Assembly (NCBI RefSeq): GCF_900625105.1 | Contig: NZ_UYYD01000001.1 | Location: 558,001 to 622,000, forward strand | Direction: 5' to 3' | DNA from: Agathobaculum sp. Marseille-P7918 | Lineage (GTDB): Bacteria; Bacillota; Clostridia; Oscillospirales; Butyricicoccaceae | Length of the DNA stretch: 64,000 nucleotides | Part shown: piece by piece, positions 26,218 to 34,727 of the stretch | How the letters are laid out: each line of letters starts with the position of its first letter | How positions within the stretch are numbered: position 1 is the first letter of the stretch | Made by a program: the position numbers and the translations under genes | The notes under the pieces: generated by a model | What the model was told of the DNA's origin: nothing | The model's input: the letters and a program-made list of their open reading frames with translations, nothing else | Database searches by the model: none

Positions 26218-26385
26218 ATGCCGGATTACAAGGAAATGTATCTCACTCTATTCCGCGCGACCGAGCAGGCGATCAACACACTGATCGAAGCGCAGCGCGC
26301 ATGTGAGGAATTGTATATCAGCGAGCCGGAGACCGAGTTGCGGGTTGTTCCGCTGCCCGATCGCACAAAGGAGGAAAAGGAATGA
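26218..26385 (+). CDS. Small helical protein divergent from the XRE gene
   Basis: Fifty-five codons starting at an ATG preceded by GAGGTGA. The product (MPDYKEMYLTLFRATEQAIN and an acidic helical remainder ending KEEKE) has the compact amphipathic form of small accessory proteins often found beside XRE repressors in Bacillota; its function is not known. Its promoter region carries the AACCT-N5-AGGTT operators. Confidence 0.7.
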   Translation: MPDYKEMYLTLFRATEQAINTLIEAQRACEELYISEPETELRVVPLPDRTKEEKE

Positions 26386-26513
26386 TCTGCCTACACAAGC
26401 TGCTGCAAGCTATGCCGGAACACCAATCGGAATTGCCAAATCGCCGCGCAGCAATCCGGCCTGCGCATGACTTTATCATCTGCATGCACAAAAAGCGATG
26501 CGCCCGCGTATGA
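26382..26513 (+). CDS. Possible 43-residue protein overlapping the previous gene
   Basis: An ATGA overlap with the previous stop codon and a GGAGGAAAAGG site just upstream suggest translational coupling. The product is basic with two cysteines and resembles nothing I recognise. Its stop lies inside the following terminator stem, which counts against it. Confidence 0.3.
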   Translation: MICLHKLLQAMPEHQSELPNRRAAIRPAHDFIICMHKKRCARV

Positions 26514-26534
26514 TACGCAGGCGCACCGCTTTTG
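26491..26534 (+). terminator. Intrinsic terminator
   Basis: AAAAGCG...TGCGCC...GCGTAT pairs with ATACGC...GGCGCA...CGCTTTT, with small bulges. It ends the short plus-strand unit from 26218. Confidence 0.7.
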
Positions 26535-26597
26535 CATTTTGTGTAAAAATGATTTTCACACTAATGCTATAGAAAGAGAATCACTATGTCGCGCTGA

Positions 26598-27371
26598 TTA
26601 CTTGACCAGATACCCGCCATCGACCGGGATGGTCGCGCCGTTGAGGTAATCCGATGCGGCAGAGGCAAGGAAGAGCACCGGGCCCTTCAGGTCATCCGGC
26701 GTCCCCCAGCGGCCAGCCGGAATACGGACGGTGCACTCGTCCTTGCGCGCCTGCGTCATGTTGGCGCACATTTCGGTATCCATATAGCCGGGGCAGATGC
26801 AGTTGATATTGATGTTGCGGCCCGCACAGTCAACTGCAAGACTCTTGGTCAGCTGCGAAACCGCGCCCTTGGAAGCGGTGTAAGCCGGGACAGTCGTGCC
26901 GCCAAACCAGGTGACCATCGAGCCGATCGTGATGATCTTGCCGCCAGTCGGCTGCTTGAGCATGATGCGCAGCGCCTTCTGGATCATCAGGAACACAGCA
27001 TTGAGGTTGATGTTGAGCACCAGATCCCACTCCTCGACCGGGAACTCCTCGGGCAGATGACGGCGCTGTACGCCGGCCGCCGGGATCAGGATGTCGAGCT
27101 TGCCGTCCAAAATCTCCATCGCCTTGTCAAAGATGGTGTCGATCTGCGCTCGGTCGGCCAGATTGCCGCACACACCATAGGCTTCGTATCCCATCTTGCG
27201 GTATTCCTCGCAGACCGCCTCCAGCTTTTCCTGCTGGATATCGATCAGCACAACCTTACAGCCGTTTTCGAGCAGACCCTCGGCCATGCCGCGGGACAGG
27301 CCCTGCGCGCCACCGGTGACGATTGCATGCTTACCAGAAACATCAAACATCGTTTTGTAATCGTATGCCAT
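26598..27371 (-). CDS. SDR family oxidoreductase
   Basis: A 257-residue classical short-chain dehydrogenase: nucleotide motif TGGAQGLSRG (about 19-28), NAG-type region LIPAAG, catalytic Ser in IGSMVTW and YTASK (Tyr and Lys), and a C-terminal GATIPVDGG. It resembles gluconate 5-dehydrogenase and KduD-like enzymes that act on sugar acids. The ATG at 27371 follows AAGGAG. It is the last gene of the operon; in a gulonate/mannonate pathway it could reduce fructuronate to mannonate, which is inference. Confidence 0.88.
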   Translation of the reverse strand: MAYDYKTMFDVSGKHAIVTGGAQGLSRGMAEGLLENGCKVVLIDIQQEKLEAVCEEYRKMGYEAYGVCGNLADRAQIDTIFDKAMEILDGKLDILIPAAGVQRRHLPEEFPVEEWDLVLNINLNAVFLMIQKALRIMLKQPTGGKIITIGSMVTWFGGTTVPAYTASKGAVSQLTKSLAVDCAGRNININCICPGYMDTEMCANMTQARKDECTVRIPAGRWGTPDDLKGPVLFLASAASDYLNGATIPVDGGYLVK

Positions 27372-27401
27372 TTTCAAACGCTCCTTTTCGCTTTGTATGG
27401 T

Positions 27402-28448
27402 TTATTCGTCAAACAGGATGACCATTTTCTTGGACTCCGCGCACGGATGATCCATGTAGTAGAACACCTTTTCGATCTGGCTGAACGGGATGAACATCGT
27501 GGCGATGCCCTCGGTGTTGAACGCTTTTTTCTCCATGCGCTCGATGGTCGGCTCGAACTGGTAGCAGGACATACGCGAGCCGATCACATCCAGCTCGCGC
27601 TGGTTGATCATGGCCTGCGTGATCTCCTCCTTGGCGGTCGAGAAGCCCATCGGCACCATACGACCGGCATTGCACAGAATACCCGGCTGCATGCACATGG
27701 TCAGCGAACCCGGGAAGCAGGCCGAGTCGAACGCCACCGTGACGCCATGGCCTTCGGTGATCTCAGAAATGCGCAGCAGCACATCCTCGGTCTTGGAATT
27801 AATGACGTAGTCCGCGCCGTATGCCTTGGCGCGCTCCAAAGAAGCGTCGTCGATGTCGCAGCAGATAACGGTCTTGCATCCCTTGGCCTTGCAGGTCTGC
27901 AGGATGATCGAGCCGATCGTGCCCGTGCCGAGGATAAACACCGTGTCATCGGGGACAATTCGCGCACGGGCAGTGCAGTGCGCACCGATCGCGTAGGGCT
28001 CAACCAGCGCCGCGTCCTTCCAATCGACACTGTCGTCGATCTTATACACTTCGGAAGCGGGTGCGGTAAAGTACTCGCGCCAGCCGCCATCCGCGCCCGA
28101 GCCGCGCACCGAAACATGCTCGCACACGTTCTTGCGACCAATCTTGCACTGATAGCAAGTGCCGCAGGTGTGGATCAGGTCAACGATAACATGGTCGCCT
28201 ACCTTGACATTTTTGACATTCGCGCCCACCTTAGCAATCACGCCGGCGTTTTCATGGCCAGGGATGCGCGGATAGGTCGAGCAGGGATTGAGACCGTGAT
28301 AAATGTGATGGTCGCTGCCGCACACACCGGCCGACTTCATCTGGATGAGTACTTCATCCTCGTTTTGCAGTTCGGGCACCGGCACCTCGCGCACTTCAAA
28401 CTTGTGCGGCTCCGGAATCACGACACAGCGCATGGTTTCTTTCATCAT
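27402..28448 (-). CDS. Zinc-dependent dehydrogenase, RspB/L-gulonate 5-dehydrogenase-like
   Basis: A 348-residue medium-chain dehydrogenase. Catalytic zinc ligands lie in AGVCGSDHHIYHG and the GHE motif (PGHENAG); four cysteines for structural zinc lie in CGTCYQCKIGRKNVC; and the NAD site is GTGTIG. Its overall look and its pairing with a mannonate-dehydratase-family gene recall the RspB group, some members of which oxidise L-gulonate to fructuronate. The exact substrate is inferred from context only. AAGGAG precedes the start. Confidence 0.88.
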   Translation of the reverse strand: MMKETMRCVVIPEPHKFEVREVPVPELQNEDEVLIQMKSAGVCGSDHHIYHGLNPCSTYPRIPGHENAGVIAKVGANVKNVKVGDHVIVDLIHTCGTCYQCKIGRKNVCEHVSVRGSGADGGWREYFTAPASEVYKIDDSVDWKDAALVEPYAIGAHCTARARIVPDDTVFILGTGTIGSIILQTCKAKGCKTVICCDIDDASLERAKAYGADYVINSKTEDVLLRISEITEGHGVTVAFDSACFPGSLTMCMQPGILCNAGRMVPMGFSTAKEEITQAMINQRELDVIGSRMSCYQFEPTIERMEKKAFNTEGIATMFIPFSQIEKVFYYMDHPCAESKKMVILFDE

Positions 28449-28477
28449 TCATTACTCCTTTTATGTACAACTTACCG

Positions 28478-29761
28478 TCAGGCAATCAGATTTGGCAAGA
28501 AAGTGGACAGTGCGGGGATCATTGCAAACAAAATACCGCAGCCGATCTCCACCAACACGAACGGCAACACCTGTTTGGAAATGCCGCCGACGGTGCGGCC
28601 GCTTAAGCCGCAGGAAACAAACAAGCAGGTACCGAATGGCGGCGTCGCCTGTCCCATCGCCAGCAAGAACACGAACACCAGACCGAACTGAATCGGGTCG
28701 ATACCAAACGCTACTGCAATCGGAGCGAGGATTGGGGCAAGGATCAGGTTGGTTGCACCGACCTCGAGGAACATACCGCAGATGCACAGCAGCACAATAA
28801 CGATCGCCCAGAACATCGCCACGCTCGATACGTTGGAGACCATGATCTCGGTGACGAACTGCGGGATCTGATAATAGGAGATCAGCCAGCCGAACATCTG
28901 CGCGGTGACGACCAGAATCATCAGATTGGAGGTACCGACGGCCGTGCTCTTGATGATCGACCAAACACTTTTGAGCGTGATCTCACGGTAGATCGCAAGG
29001 CACACTAACAGGCCGTACACCACTGCGACAACAGCAGACTCAGTCGGGGTAAAGATACCGGCATAGATGCCGCCCAAAATGATAATCGGCATAATCAGTG
29101 CCCAGATCGCATCCTTGAACGAGGTCAGGAAGCGCTTGAACGAGAAGTGATCGGCCTTGGGGAAATTGCTGCGCTTTGCCTTGATAAACGCCCACAGGCA
29201 CAGGAACACGCAGCAGATGATGCCCGGGAGCATGCCTGCCATCAGCAGTTCACCGACCGGCACACCGGTGATGTTGCCGTAAATGACCATAACGATGCTG
29301 GGCGGAATGACAATGCCCAGCGTGCCGCCAATGGCCTGCACAGCTGCGGCATAATCCTCAGGATAGCCGCGCTTGACCATTTCGGGGTACATCAGGCCGC
29401 CGATGGCTGCGGTCGTTGCGACCGACGAACCGGAAATCGCGGCAAAGAATGTGCAAGCGACGATCGACACGAGCGAGATGCCGCCCGAGATCCAGCCGAC
29501 CAGCGAGTCAGCAAATGCAACCAGGCGTTTTGACAGACCGCCCTTACTCATTACGTCGCCGGCCAGCATGAACGCCGGGATGGCCAGCATGGAGAAACTG
29601 TTGGAATTTGCGAAGATGCGCTGCGCCAGCACGACAAACGTCAGCTTGGGATCGAGCAGCACAGCCACCGCACACGCCAGACCCAGCGACCAGCTGATCT
29701 CCAGGCCGAGTGCCATTGCAACAATCAAAACAATAACCAATGCAATCGCTGCCGTTTCCAT
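28478..29761 (-). CDS. TRAP transporter large permease (DctM)
   Basis: A 427-residue membrane protein with about 12 hydrophobic segments and the DctM hallmarks (IPAFMLAGDVMSKGGLSKRLV, GGLMYPEMVKRGYPEDYAAAV, PPSIVMVIYG, ATPPFGTCLFV). It is the ion-coupled transport subunit of a tripartite importer and is followed and preceded by the other TRAP parts in standard order. Confidence 0.94.
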   Translation of the reverse strand: METAAIALVIVLIVAMALGLEISWSLGLACAVAVLLDPKLTFVVLAQRIFANSNSFSMLAIPAFMLAGDVMSKGGLSKRLVAFADSLVGWISGGISLVSIVACTFFAAISGSSVATTAAIGGLMYPEMVKRGYPEDYAAAVQAIGGTLGIVIPPSIVMVIYGNITGVPVGELLMAGMLPGIICCVFLCLWAFIKAKRSNFPKADHFSFKRFLTSFKDAIWALIMPIIILGGIYAGIFTPTESAVVAVVYGLLVCLAIYREITLKSVWSIIKSTAVGTSNLMILVVTAQMFGWLISYYQIPQFVTEIMVSNVSSVAMFWAIVIVLLCICGMFLEVGATNLILAPILAPIAVAFGIDPIQFGLVFVFLLAMGQATPPFGTCLFVSCGLSGRTVGGISKQVLPFVLVEIGCGILFAMIPALSTFLPNLIA

Positions 29762-29764
29762 AAA

Positions 29765-30253
29765 TCAGGTCGCCTCCTTTTTCTGTTCCGTGCAGAATTC
29801 ATACACGTCGACAATGCTGGCCAGCACGTTCATCAGGTAACCGACCAGGATAATCGCATACAGAAAATCCATTGGGATACCCATGGCCGGACTGGTCTGA
29901 TAGCTGCCGATCTGCATCAACTTATAGCTGCCGTAAACAAATACGGTGTTGACAAAAATCGCGACAAATTTGCGCACCAGCAGCAGCGCGGTCGCCGCGC
30001 CGCCCTTGAGGTAGTTGTCGATGATCTCAATGCGCACGAACATTTTACGCGTGATCGCCAGATTGGCGCCCAGCACGATCACCGCGACGAACAGGTAGCG
30101 CGACAGCTCCTCCGACCACGGCAGGCTGTAAAAGATCACAAAGCGGCAAAAGGTCTGCAGAAATACCACCGCGATCATGGCGATCAGGCAGATGCTGACC
30201 AGCGCGTCAAACACCTTCTGCACCTTCTGGAATGCGTTACGAAACGTTTTCAT
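29765..30253 (-). CDS. TRAP transporter small permease (DctQ)
   Basis: A 162-residue protein with four hydrophobic segments and the DctQ pattern (FCRFVIFYSLPWSEELSRYLFV, GANLAITRKMFVRIEIID). The ATG at 30253 is preferred because GAGGGGGATGAAG lies in front; it overlaps the end of the binding-protein gene by 17 bases. It starts the coupled DctQ-DctM pair. Confidence 0.92.
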   Translation of the reverse strand: MKTFRNAFQKVQKVFDALVSICLIAMIAVVFLQTFCRFVIFYSLPWSEELSRYLFVAVIVLGANLAITRKMFVRIEIIDNYLKGGAATALLLVRKFVAIFVNTVFVYGSYKLMQIGSYQTSPAMGIPMDFLYAIILVGYLMNVLASIVDVYEFCTEQKKEAT

Positions 30254-31268
30254 CTTCATCCCCCTCGACTGCAAGCGCTTCAATGCGGCTCATGACATCG
30301 CCGAACTGCTCTTCCCACTCTTCATAGAGCGCGGCGCCGGCGTCGATAAAGCCCTGCTTGTCCGGATAGGTCACGGTCATGCCCTGCTCCTGCAGTTCGG
30401 TGATCGCTTCCTTGTCCATCTGCCGGTTGACCTCGCGCTCGTGGATGCCGCATTCCATCGCGGTTTCGGTAAAGATTTGCTTAGTTTCCTCGTCAAAGCT
30501 CGCCCAGGTGCGCGGGCTGACGATCAGAAATACCGTCGAATAGGCGTGCTCGGTGATTGCCAGGCGGTCATTGACCTGCGCAACGTTGTTGGTCAGGATG
30601 ACCGTGCAGGGGTTTTCCTGCCCGTCGAGCGCACCCTGCTGCATGGCGGTGTAGGCCTCGCCCCACGCCATCGGCGTCGCATCCGTGCCCATCTCACGCC
30701 AGAAATTGATGTGGATCATGTTTTCCATCGTGCGGATCTTGAGACCCTGCACGTCGTCAATCGAGTTGACGTCGACCTTGCTGTTGGTCAGGTTGCGGAA
30801 GCCGGACTCCCAGATGCCCAGGCCCTGCAGCTGTACAGTGGACAGCTTGTCGAGGAACTCCTGTCCAATCTCGCCCATGAACACCTTGTCAGCCTGTTCG
30901 TTCGAGGTGATCAGATAGGGGATGTCGAGCGCCTGAAACTCCGGGATGAAGTTGCCCAGCGTTGACTGGTTAACGACCGAAATGTCGATCGAGCCCATCT
31001 GGCAGCCCTCGATCGTGTCGATCTCGGCGCCAAGCTGACCGTTGTGATATACCTCGATCTTATATTTGCCGTCCGTACGTTCGTAAATCAGGTCGGCAAA
31101 CCGGTTCATTTCCTGTCCGATCGCACCGGTTTCTGATGAAGTCTGCGCCATGCGCAGCGTCACGGTGCCCTCCGGCCAATGGATGGGTTTCGCGTCCTGC
31201 CAGATGGCGCCTGCCGCGCAGACCAGCGCGACACAGGTCACAATGGCAGCAATGCCTTTTTTACTCAT
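30237..31268 (-). CDS. TRAP transporter substrate-binding protein (DctP)
   Basis: A 343-residue exported protein: N-terminal hydrophobic signal (residues 5-25), then a DctP domain with the conserved substrate-carboxylate Arg in GLKIRTMEN and the dimer/ligand segment TPMAWGEAYTAMQQGALDGQENP. TRAP binding proteins of this type capture sugar acids or dicarboxylates. No lipobox is present, so the signal may act as an uncleaved anchor. GGAGGGGAG precedes the start. Confidence 0.93.
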   Translation of the reverse strand: MSKKGIAAIVTCVALVCAAGAIWQDAKPIHWPEGTVTLRMAQTSSETGAIGQEMNRFADLIYERTDGKYKIEVYHNGQLGAEIDTIEGCQMGSIDISVVNQSTLGNFIPEFQALDIPYLITSNEQADKVFMGEIGQEFLDKLSTVQLQGLGIWESGFRNLTNSKVDVNSIDDVQGLKIRTMENMIHINFWREMGTDATPMAWGEAYTAMQQGALDGQENPCTVILTNNVAQVNDRLAITEHAYSTVFLIVSPRTWASFDEETKQIFTETAMECGIHEREVNRQMDKEAITELQEQGMTVTYPDKQGFIDAGAALYEEWEEQFGDVMSRIEALAVEGDEDENVS

Positions 31269-31285
31269 CGCAGTCTCCCCTCCTG

Positions 31286-32533
31286 TCAAGGTGTCTGTAA
31301 CGAGCCGTCACGCTTGCGCGTCTGCGTCCAGGTCGTGACAGTGTTCTCACAGGGATACTTTGCCGCTTCCTTTTCATCCAAATCGACGCCCAGACCCGGC
31401 TTATCGTTGGCGTAGACATAGCCGTCGCGGTATTCAGGCAGGCCGGGGAATACCTCAAGCAGCGCACCATGCGGGCCCTTGAGCTCCTGAATGACGAAAT
31501 TGGGCGGTTCGATACCGCTCCACTCCTGCACGCCGAAGTTCTGGGCGGCAAGGTCGATGTGGATGTTGGCGGCATGCGCCAGCGGGGACATATCACCCGG
31601 GCCGTGCCATGCCGTGCGCACGCCGAACTGCTCCGCGAAGATCTGCAGCTTGCGGGCCGGGGTAATGCCGCCAATCTGGCTGATGTGGACACGGATAAAG
31701 TCGATCAGATGCTCGGTAATCAGTGTTTTCCATTCAGCCGGATTGTTGAACAGCTCGCCCTCGGCAATCGGGATCGAGGTCTGGCGGCGCAGTTCGCGCA
31801 GCCAGGCGGTCTGCTCGATCGAGACCGGATCTTCCAGGAAAAACAGGTCGTATGGCTCGAGTGCCCGCGCCAAACGGATCGCTTCCACCGGCGCGATACG
31901 CTCGTGCACATCATGCACCAAGTTGATATCGTAGCCGATCTTGGCGCGGATACCCTCGAACAGCTTGACCGTGTCTCGGATGTACTGCCGCGCGTCCAGA
32001 TAAATGCCCTTGGGCGCGTTTTCCGGCGCAGTGGCCGGGATGACGCCGTAGCTGTCGCCGCCGTAACCGCCGCACTGGCAGCGGATGGTCTGCAGGCCCA
32101 TTTCCTTAAAACGCAGGATGTTGTCGCACAATTCCTCCAGATCGCGGCCGTCCGCATGCCGGTAAACCGGCACGCCCTCGCGGCACTTGCCGCCGAACAG
32201 CTGGTACAGCGGCATGCCGGCCAGTTTGCCCTTGATGTCCCACAGCGCCATATCCACGCCCGAAATCGCGTTGTTGCTGATTGGACCATTGCGCCAGTAG
32301 GCGTTCTGGTGCATCAGCTGCCAGAGTTCTTCAATGGCTTCCGCGTCCCGTCCACGCAGCAGCGGGTCGAGGTACTCTTCCACCACGGTCTTGACCGCCA
32401 GATGCCGGTAGGCAAAGGTCGCGCATCCCAGGCCGTACAGGCCGGGCTGGTTGGTCTCCACCTTGACCACCACCAGATTGATTCCCTCCGGCGCTGTGCA
32501 GATCACACGAACCTTTTCGATTTTTACTACCAT
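31286..32533 (-). CDS. D-mannonate dehydratase family enzyme (ManD/RspA, enolase superfamily)
   Basis: A 415-residue enolase-superfamily protein. Metal ligands and catalytic residues fall at D208, H210 (HDVH), E234 (FLEDP), E260 (AEGE) and H310 (HGPGD), with Y157 in the mobile loop, each two or three residues from the numbering I recall for characterised mannonate dehydratases. The family dehydrates D-mannonate or D-gluconate to 2-keto-3-deoxygluconate, though some members are nearly inactive. It is the first gene of the operon, 17 bases before DctP. GAGAGGAGAA supports the start at 32533. Confidence 0.92.
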   Translation of the reverse strand: MVVKIEKVRVICTAPEGINLVVVKVETNQPGLYGLGCATFAYRHLAVKTVVEEYLDPLLRGRDAEAIEELWQLMHQNAYWRNGPISNNAISGVDMALWDIKGKLAGMPLYQLFGGKCREGVPVYRHADGRDLEELCDNILRFKEMGLQTIRCQCGGYGGDSYGVIPATAPENAPKGIYLDARQYIRDTVKLFEGIRAKIGYDINLVHDVHERIAPVEAIRLARALEPYDLFFLEDPVSIEQTAWLRELRRQTSIPIAEGELFNNPAEWKTLITEHLIDFIRVHISQIGGITPARKLQIFAEQFGVRTAWHGPGDMSPLAHAANIHIDLAAQNFGVQEWSGIEPPNFVIQELKGPHGALLEVFPGLPEYRDGYVYANDKPGLGVDLDEKEAAKYPCENTVTTWTQTRKRDGSLQTP

Positions 32534-32617
32534 CGTGTTCTCCTCTCTTACCGCCTTACTTGTTTGACGTCTAACAAGTTTGGCCACTAAAATAAAGATA
32601 GTCGCTCTTTTTCCTTG

Positions 32618-32634
32618 AACTTGTCGGACAAGTT
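32618..32634. promoter_or_regulatory. FadR-type GntR operator
   Basis: AACTTGT-CGG-ACAAGTT is a perfect 17-bp dyad; its core TTGTCGGACAA fits the FadR-subfamily pattern TnGTnnnACnA. It lies just downstream of the promoter at 32643-32670. A looser copy of the half-sites (CTTGT and ACAAG) surrounds 32560-32580 in the leader. Confidence 0.8.
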
Positions 32635-32642
32635 ATGCTCTT

Positions 32643-32670
32643 AGTATAGTCCGCTTCGACCATTTGTCAA
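32643..32670 (-). promoter_or_regulatory. Sigma-A promoter of the sugar-acid operon
   Basis: On the minus strand, TTGACA (plus-strand 32665-32670), a 16-bp spacer and TATACT (32643-32648). Transcription would begin near 32636, placing the operator at about +2 to +18. Confidence 0.75.
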
Positions 32671-32760
32671 CACCATTTTTGGAAATAAATCGCCCCAAAA
32701 AGCATTTCCTGCGTTTTTCACAACACTTTATCACCACTTATGTCTAATATGCACAAAACA

Positions 32761-32797
32761 GCGCCGCGGCAGGGATCCTTTCCCTGTGCCGCGGCGC
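32761..32797 (-). terminator. Terminator of the GntR gene
   Basis: A GC-rich stem (GCGCCGCGGCAGGG pairing with 32782-32797, one or two bulged bases) lies directly after the GntR stop, followed by TGTTTTG on the minus strand. It separates the regulator from the operon it controls. Confidence 0.7.
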
Positions 32798-32803
32798 CTT
32801 GTC

Positions 32804-33520
32804 TTACTTGTTCGCGGGTTTTTTCTGGCCGTCCCGGCCGGTGCGCGTCTGGAGTTTATCGATCGCGTTCTGCATATGCTCGAACATCAGGTCGTGCGCG
32901 GCATCCGCATCACCCGACCGGATCGCGCTCAGGATCAGCGTGTGGTAATACACACCATCGCGATAGCCGAACAATGAGCGCAACTGCGAGTGGTTGCGCC
33001 GCGTCTCGTCGAACACCTTGGATACGCTTTTTTCAAGAATGGGGTTCTGCGTGGCCGCGCAGATCGCCTCATGAAACTGCATATCGGCGGTAACGAACTC
33101 CTCCTGTGCCTCCGGCCCCTTGTTGGCGGCCATGACGTCCAGATATTCCTGCAGTTTCTCCAGCAGCGCCGGAGTCGCATGCTGCGTGGCCAGCCTTGCT
33201 GCCTCGCTCTCAATGATACGACGGAACTCGAGCACCTTGACAATGTCCTTGCAGTCCTCCGAGGTGATCTTATATTCGCTCTCTGTTTTCTCGTCCACCT
33301 GATTTTCCAGCAGGAACGTGCCCTTGCCGTGTTGGCTCTCGAGCACGCCCAGCCCGATCAGGTGCTGCAGCGCCGTGCGCACGCTTGCGCGGCTGACGCC
33401 GAGGATCTCGGTCAGCTGGTTTTCCGACGGGATCTTCTCGCCGACCTTCCAGTTTCCTGCGTTAATGTTGTCCTTACAATATTGCACAACCTGCTCTGTC
33501 ACATTGCTGCGCGTAATCAT
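32804..33520 (-). CDS. GntR-family regulator, FadR subfamily (FCD domain)
   Basis: A 238-residue repressor: an N-terminal winged helix (residues 5-75, GEKIPSENQLTEILGVSRASVRTALQHLIGLGVLES) and an all-helical FCD ligand domain (about 95-225) with D and H residues placed for a metal site (ADMQFHEAIC, and a late H in YYHTLILSAIRSGDA). Such proteins sense sugar acids or organic acids. It lies directly upstream of the mannonate dehydratase-TRAP operon, whose promoter has a matching operator. Confidence 0.92.
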   Translation of the reverse strand: MITRSNVTEQVVQYCKDNINAGNWKVGEKIPSENQLTEILGVSRASVRTALQHLIGLGVLESQHGKGTFLLENQVDEKTESEYKITSEDCKDIVKVLEFRRIIESEAARLATQHATPALLEKLQEYLDVMAANKGPEAQEEFVTADMQFHEAICAATQNPILEKSVSKVFDETRRNHSQLRSLFGYRDGVYYHTLILSAIRSGDADAAHDLMFEHMQNAIDKLQTRTGRDGQKKPANK

Positions 33521-33851
33521 CCAAAAGCGCCTCCCTGCCTTGGCATTGCTTTCCCCGTATACTGCCGGGATTGGGAAGCACCCACCCGGAAACGCGCTTC
33601 AGCGCGCCGGACGCACGGGTCTCTGTTCGGTGAAAGCTGCCCTAAGCCATCATTTCTTTTGTAATAATTATACGCAGAAACGATTTCTTTGTCAATTTTG
33701 GCGCCGTGTTACATGGCCTCCTGTTTCCCCAATATCATTTTTAGCATAGGGCATTTCCAATATGCAAACCTCTATCTTTTCTCTGCATGCACATGTTTTG
33801 TCACAAAAAGATTGCATACCATTCGACAAACAGCAGTAGTTTCGCCTTGTT
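33521..33851. other. Non-coding stretch upstream of the GntR gene
   Basis: No gene is supported. It becomes AT-rich toward 33660-33850 and must hold the GntR promoter. The adjoining kinase remnant begins at its right edge. Confidence 0.5.
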
Positions 33852-34160
33852 TCATTGTCCGCATGGTTGTCTACAGAACACAAAAAACCGAACCAGCTTA
33901 TCGCCAATCAGCACATAGCGGTCAGCCACAGCTCGCAGCGGTACGACCTGCTTTGCCTCGGCGCGTCCGCCGATGCGGATGGCACAGCCGGTCGCGTTGT
34001 GCCGCACGCAGTTGGTCAGCAGGTTGTTGACCTCGCGCCGCAGCAGGAACTCGTCCGCTTCAATCTTGGGCAGCGCCGCATCTGGCAGATCGACCCCGAC
34101 GAAAAGGCCCTCGGCCAGCCCGCCGTCGAGAAAATCCGCCGTCACGCGGCGCACAAAGGC
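33852..34160 (-). pseudogene. Fragment of a sensor histidine kinase
   Basis: The minus-strand frame encodes VTADFLDGGLAEGLFV then IEADEFLLRREVNNLLTNCV, the stretch that leads into and includes the N-box of a histidine kinase, but the dimerisation domain is cut off at 34160 and the G-boxes after the N-box are lost in unrelated residues. It abuts a permease fragment on the other strand, so a deletion joined the two. Confidence 0.7.
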
Positions 34161-34168
34161 CGTCGGTC

Positions 34169-34670
34169 TGGATCGCGTTCCTGATCCTGCCGCTGTTCCC
34201 CGCCACGCTCGGCATGGGAAAATACCTTGCTAATCTGGACACATTGCAAAGCGGTTGGTACAGCCTATGGACCAGGCACACACTGTTTGCTGCGATGTTT
34301 TTCCTGCCTGCCCAGTTCGGGTGTGTTCTGCACCTGGCAGTGGCGACTGGCGCACACCGACCACAACTGGAACAGTCTGATAACCGCGCCCGTCCCCATC
34401 CGCGACCTGTATCTGGCCAAACTGCTGCTTACGGCGAGCATTTCAGAGCTGGCGCAGGCCTGCATCGGCGAGATTTTCGGCCTGCTGGTTCTCGGACAGG
34501 GCTGGAGCTACGCTTTCCCCTATTCACTGCTCTCCCTCGGCATGCGCGCGAACACCCCGGAGATGACGCTCACGCTTGCGCCCTTCCTGCTCACCTGCGC
34601 GGCATACACCGTGCTGTTTGCAGTGCTTTCCATCCGGTATATGCAGCGGCGGGAAGCGACAGAAGAATAG
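34169..34670 (+). pseudogene. ABC-2 type permease of a lantibiotic-immunity kind, truncated and frameshifted
   Basis: The plus strand reads WIAFLILPLFPATLGMGKYL and SLWTRHTLFAAMFFLPAQFG, then one extra base near 34316-34324 shifts the frame to VFCTWQWRLAHTDHNWNSL and APVPIRDLYLAKLLLTASIS, ending RREATEE-stop. This order is that of MutE/EpiE-like bacteriocin-protection permeases, in which a WRLEH-type motif precedes the DLYLAK segment. The N-terminus and several membrane segments are missing. Confidence 0.7.
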
Positions 34671-34687
34671 CAATGTTATGCGGCAAA

Positions 34688-34720
34688 AAGCCCGTCCGCC
34701 GGGAACCGGCGGACGGGCTT
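34688..34720. terminator. Bidirectional intrinsic terminator
   Basis: A 15-bp perfect stem (AAGCCCGTCCGCCGG and complement) with loop GAA, flanked by A and T runs, separates converging units. Confidence 0.88.
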
Positions 34721-34727
34721 TGTCTGG

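Noticed and set aside
27057-28691. Very long open frame on the plus strand opposite the SDR and dehydrogenase genes.
   Set aside because: It is antisense to two genes with clear motifs and ribosome sites, and its product has the His/Arg/Ala-rich make-up of a high-GC shadow frame. The same applies to long frames at 126-1259, 7231-8850, 35025-36134 and 45297-46532.
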